Assembly (NCBI RefSeq): GCF_900115135.1
Contig: NZ_FOVK01000004.1
Coordinates: 155,949-219,948, forward strand
Source: Proteiniclasticum ruminis
GTDB taxonomy: Bacteria > Bacillota > Clostridia > Clostridiales > Clostridiaceae
Direction: 5' to 3'
DNA: 64,000 nucleotides
The translations under genes were made by a program, and so were the position numbers. Shown piece by piece: positions 61,919 to 64,000 of this stretch (position 1 is its first letter; every line of letters starts with the position of its first letter). Under the pieces are notes generated by a model. The model did no database searches and was not told the origin of the DNA. It saw nothing but the letters and a program-made list of their open reading frames with translations.

Positions 61919-62212
61919 TTACTTCAGATTGAGAACACGAAGTTTCTGCTGATATTCTTCTTCGGTGATCTCTCCTCGGACAAACCGTTCATCCAGCATC
62001 TTCTTTAAATGATCTTCCTGAACGGGATGGGCGTTATTTCCTTTGGATTTCTTCAGTATCAGTACCACTAAAAGAACAATTAATAATACAAACCCTACCA
62101 TCATGAGGATATGCCAAATACCAAAATCACCGAAATGATGTCCATAATAGAATCTGTCAAAATACCGGTCAAAGTATCTTCCAGAACCATAAAATCTTCT
62201 GCCAAACATCAT
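61919..62212 (-). CDS. SHOCT-domain membrane protein
   Basis: A 97-residue protein: Tyr/Phe/Arg-rich N-terminus (GRRFYGSGRYFDRYFDRFYY), one transmembrane helix (~35-53), and a C-terminal SHOCT domain (LKKMLDERFVRGEITEEEYQ). SHOCT domains are short oligomerisation modules. It forms a pair with the 58-residue gene 19 nt upstream. ATG 62212 has AGGAA at 7 nt. Confidence 0.85.
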   Translation of the reverse strand: MMFGRRFYGSGRYFDRYFDRFYYGHHFGDFGIWHILMMVGFVLLIVLLVVLILKKSKGNNAHPVQEDHLKKMLDERFVRGEITEEEYQQKLRVLNLK

Positions 62213-62231
62213 AGTTCATTCCTCCTTTTCA

Positions 62232-62408
62232 CTAGTCTTCTATGACAGTTTTCATTCTAAGATAGGTTTCCTCATCGATTTCCCCACGTACATATCTTTC
62301 CTTCAGCTTCATTAAAGCACTGTTGCCTTTTGAAGATGGATGAAGTCTGTCACGGTCATTGTAATGCAGGTATAGAAATACCAGCAGTAATACAGGTATC
62401 AGGAACAT
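62232..62408 (-). CDS. Small SHOCT-domain membrane protein (58 aa)
   Basis: A 58-residue gene, easily missed for its size. It reads MFLIPVLLLVFLYLHYND, then LMKLKERYVRGEIDEETYLR and stops at 62232. One N-terminal helix and a SHOCT-type C-terminus, paralogous to the next gene. AGGAGG is 8 nt before ATG 62408, and the two genes lie 19 nt apart, so one transcript is likely. Confidence 0.8.
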   Translation of the reverse strand: MFLIPVLLLVFLYLHYNDRDRLHPSSKGNSALMKLKERYVRGEIDEETYLRMKTVIED

Positions 62409-62614
62409 ATGAACGGCCTCCTTCTATTATTATCTCTATTATTTCTCTTTGTTCAGGTCACAACAATCCAGTTTTTTATTTCCATATTGCTTCCTGTTGG
62501 ATTCGGCAAGTCTTTTCCACCATGAAATCAATATATCTCACCTCTTTCACTATTTCTGTAACTTTATCATACACTCTAATTATGTTTTAACTGTGACAAA
62601 AAATGTGAATCAAA

Positions 62615-62645
62615 AAAACAGCCTCCTGAAAAAGAAGCTGCTCTT
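62615..62645 (-). terminator. Terminator after the SRPBCC genes
   Basis: On the minus strand CAGCTTC / GAGGCTG followed by TTTTTTT, 40 bp past the stop at 62684. Confidence 0.65.
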
Positions 62646-62683
62646 GTCATTCATTTCATTCAGTTCTCTTAAAGGATGGTTTC

Positions 62684-63148
62684 CTACTCCAATTGCAAAA
62701 TCACTCTCAATTGTTCCAGTGCTTCCAACCAGCCCTGTTCATTGTCTTTCATTGAAATGGACTCCGGAAGCCCTTCATGTATGACCGTCAGCTTCGTTCC
62801 TTCTTTTATCTCTTCCAGTAAAAATGTAAGAGTCATCATATTTTTAAGGCTCTTTTCTTCACTTTCAAACTGGAGCTCTTCCACAATTTTCTCATAGGGC
62901 TTAAGTTCCGTGAATCTCCCATGATACGTATCGGTATGGTCCCCTGTTTTTCCAACCTGTGTGTCATCAAGATACGTAAGAGATATTCTGACCCGTCCAC
63001 CCACAGAAACCTGAAACTCGTGGATGGTGCACTTCATTTCCTTTGGCACTCTCCAGAAGCAGATTTTTGAAGGATCCAGCATCGTTTCATAAACAGTTTT
63101 AGGAACTGCAGGGAGTTTTACACAGATCTTTATAGCATCTTTATTCAT
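62684..63148 (-). CDS. SRPBCC/START-like domain protein
   Basis: A 154-residue SRPBCC-fold protein (AHSA1-like): N-terminal KLPAVPKTVYETMLDPSKIC, strand core YHGRFTELKPYEKIVEELQF, C-terminal helix EQGWLEALEQLRVILQ. Such folds bind hydrophobic ligands. It overlaps the upstream SRPBCC gene by 8 nt, so the two are translated together. Confidence 0.82.
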   Translation of the reverse strand: MNKDAIKICVKLPAVPKTVYETMLDPSKICFWRVPKEMKCTIHEFQVSVGGRVRISLTYLDDTQVGKTGDHTDTYHGRFTELKPYEKIVEELQFESEEKSLKNMMTLTFLLEEIKEGTKLTVIHEGLPESISMKDNEQGWLEALEQLRVILQLE

Positions 63149-63563
63149 TTTGGCTTTCCGTATGTGCCTTATAGCGGTTCAGGATGGACTGCCATCCCTC
63201 CTTCTGCATCTCCACAGAAAAAGTGTTTTCTGCTTCAAAAATGCTCTCGATGAATGTCTTCCCATCTCTTTCCGCAAAAGTCGTCCAGACTCTTCTGTCA
63301 TCATCCATGGTATAGCTGATCTTCTCGTAAGGAACCACTTCATCATAGGTCCCTGTAAAATCAAAGCCCTCACTTCCGTCCTTTGACTCCATGCGGTAGT
63401 TGAACTTTCCTCCTGGCTTCAAATCATTCACCGCACTGGGAGAATGCCAATCGTCAGAAGCACTGTTCCAGTGTATAATATGCTTCGGTTCTGTCCAGGT
63501 TTTCCAGACCTTTTCAATGGTGGCATCTACTACAGCTTGAATTGTAACCTTTGTCTTTTCCAT
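63141..63563 (-). CDS. SRPBCC/AHSA1 domain protein
   Basis: A 140-residue AHSA1-type SRPBCC protein (VDATIEKVWKTWTEPKHIIH, PGGKFNYRMESKDGSEGFDF, EKISYTMDDDRRV, EGWQSILNRYKAH). ATG 63563 has GGAGAG at 7 nt; the upstream frame to 63617 has no site. First gene of the two-gene operon. ArsR/MarR-type regulators often accompany such genes, and the inverted repeat upstream (63639-63669) may be their site, but no regulator is encoded here. Confidence 0.85.
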   Translation of the reverse strand: MEKTKVTIQAVVDATIEKVWKTWTEPKHIIHWNSASDDWHSPSAVNDLKPGGKFNYRMESKDGSEGFDFTGTYDEVVPYEKISYTMDDDRRVWTTFAERDGKTFIESIFEAENTFSVEMQKEGWQSILNRYKAHTESQNE

Positions 63564-63638
63564 AATCTTACTCTCCAATGAATTAATAGATTTATATTTG
63601 TTATTTTTTATCAGCATACAATACAGGCTTTATCATAA

Positions 63639-63669
63639 CATTTAACGAATAATAATAATTTGTTAAATG
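63639..63669. promoter_or_regulatory. Inverted repeat in the SRPBCC operon promoter
   Basis: CATTTAAC (63639-63646) and GTTAAATG (63662-63669), 15 bp apart, with a minus-strand extended -10 TGTTATGAT just downstream. Likely operator; protein unknown. Confidence 0.45.
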
Positions 63670-63744
63670 TCAAAAAATCTCTCGCTTCTAAATGAATATG
63701 CTATATAATTATTATATTGTTAAAAGACTTCTTCTCTATCCTGA

Positions 63745-64000
63745 TTTGTAGCTGCATCAAAACCTTCGCTATGCTATGATTTTCCCATCTTCTTCTCCGC
63801 CACTAAGCGCGTTGTAGCTCCATCAAAACCTTCGCTATGCTATGATATGAGATGGTAGGAGGAACGCCGTTTTATGGTTGTAGCTCCATCAAAACCTTCG
63901 CTATGCTATGATCATACAGATTCATCAAACGGATCATCTCCAGTTGTAGCTCCATCAAAACCTTCGCTATGCTATGATACATTTTTCTTAAATCCTGCAT
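63745..64000 (+). CRISPR. CRISPR array (left end, 4 repeats visible), type II-C-like repeat
   Basis: 36-bp repeats begin GTTGTAGCTCC and end TGCTATGAT, at 63745-63780, 63811-63846, 63877-63912 and 63943-63978. Spacers are 30 bp (63781, 63847, 63913); a fourth is cut by the window edge. The first repeat has two mismatches (first base, tenth base), as at an array end. The start matches the Neisseria type II-C repeat (GTTGTAGCTCCC). The last nine bases form an extended -10 box. No cas gene or tracrRNA is seen in this window. Strand is assigned from the repeat pattern. Confidence 0.93.

Noticed and set aside
63700..63745. Cas or tracrRNA sequence left of the array
   Set aside because: No anti-repeat or cas-like coding sequence was found; only an AT-rich stretch with a weak TATAAT (63704-63709), which could be a leader promoter but is not convincing.

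Overview
The window looks like a chromosome segment of an anaerobic, low-to-mid GC Bacillota, most likely in the Clostridia. The signs are strong AGGAGG-type ribosome binding sites, lipoprotein signal peptides with TGC/FSC-type lipoboxes, BlaI/BlaR, LytS/LytTR, PucR, SH3/CAP wall proteins, and anaerobic purine and sugar-acid pathways. I see no rRNA, tRNA, phage or intact insertion sequence. Most genes are on the minus strand in long operons. No species can be named from the sequence alone.

Layout. 0-8.7 kb: purine/allantoin end-products. A minus-strand operon runs nucleobase permease, ankyrin-TPR protein, DUF2877 (AllH), FdrA (AllF), DUF1116 (AllG, cut by the window edge). It is divergent from a PucR regulator, and carbamate kinase follows. 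Together these fit an oxamate transcarbamylase plus carbamate kinase route that ends in ATP. 8.8-11 kb: a DUF2975-like membrane protein, a YozG-like HTH and a lipoprotein with paired operators. 11-15.7 kb: a possible small RNA, then MarR, carotenoid desaturase, squalene/phytoene synthase and a fused prenol kinase-DUF92 protein. 15.7-19 kb: BlaI/BlaR-like regulator and small envelope proteins. 19-25 kb: mannose-6-phosphate isomerase, then a CstA-family transporter with its LytS/LytTR two-component system (pyruvate-type sensing), and a ROK kinase. 25-27.5 kb: wall and lipoproteins.

27.6-30.7 kb: DhaK, DhaL, an unusual triosephosphate-isomerase-like protein and RpiB, which fit erythrulose catabolism to erythrose 4-phosphate. 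30.9-35.8 kb: glucuronide utilisation (GPH symporter, beta-glucuronidase, AraC regulator). 35.9-42.3 kb: DUF1361, then VTC/DUF4956/DUF4353 envelope genes downstream of an OmpR-type two-component system. The same 18-bp direct-repeat box precedes both operons. 42.5 kb: a zinc-type alcohol dehydrogenase broken by one extra T. 43.6 kb: cardiolipin synthase. 45.3-57.4 kb: one very long catabolic operon (GntR, two TIM-barrel isomerases, split transketolase, 2-hydroxyacid dehydrogenase, glycerate kinase, TctBAC transporter, PdxA2, racemase) with a second, paralogous GntR upstream. I infer it degrades an imported sugar acid of unknown identity.

57.7-63.6 kb: aldo/keto reductase, a decayed fumarate-reductase-like fragment, GNAT, VOC protein, SH3-polysaccharide deacetylase, two small SHOCT membrane proteins (one only 58 aa) and two SRPBCC proteins. 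At the right edge a CRISPR array begins (36-bp repeats, 30-bp spacers). Its repeat resembles type II-C repeats and carries an extended -10 promoter at its 3' end. Its cas genes, if any, lie outside the window.
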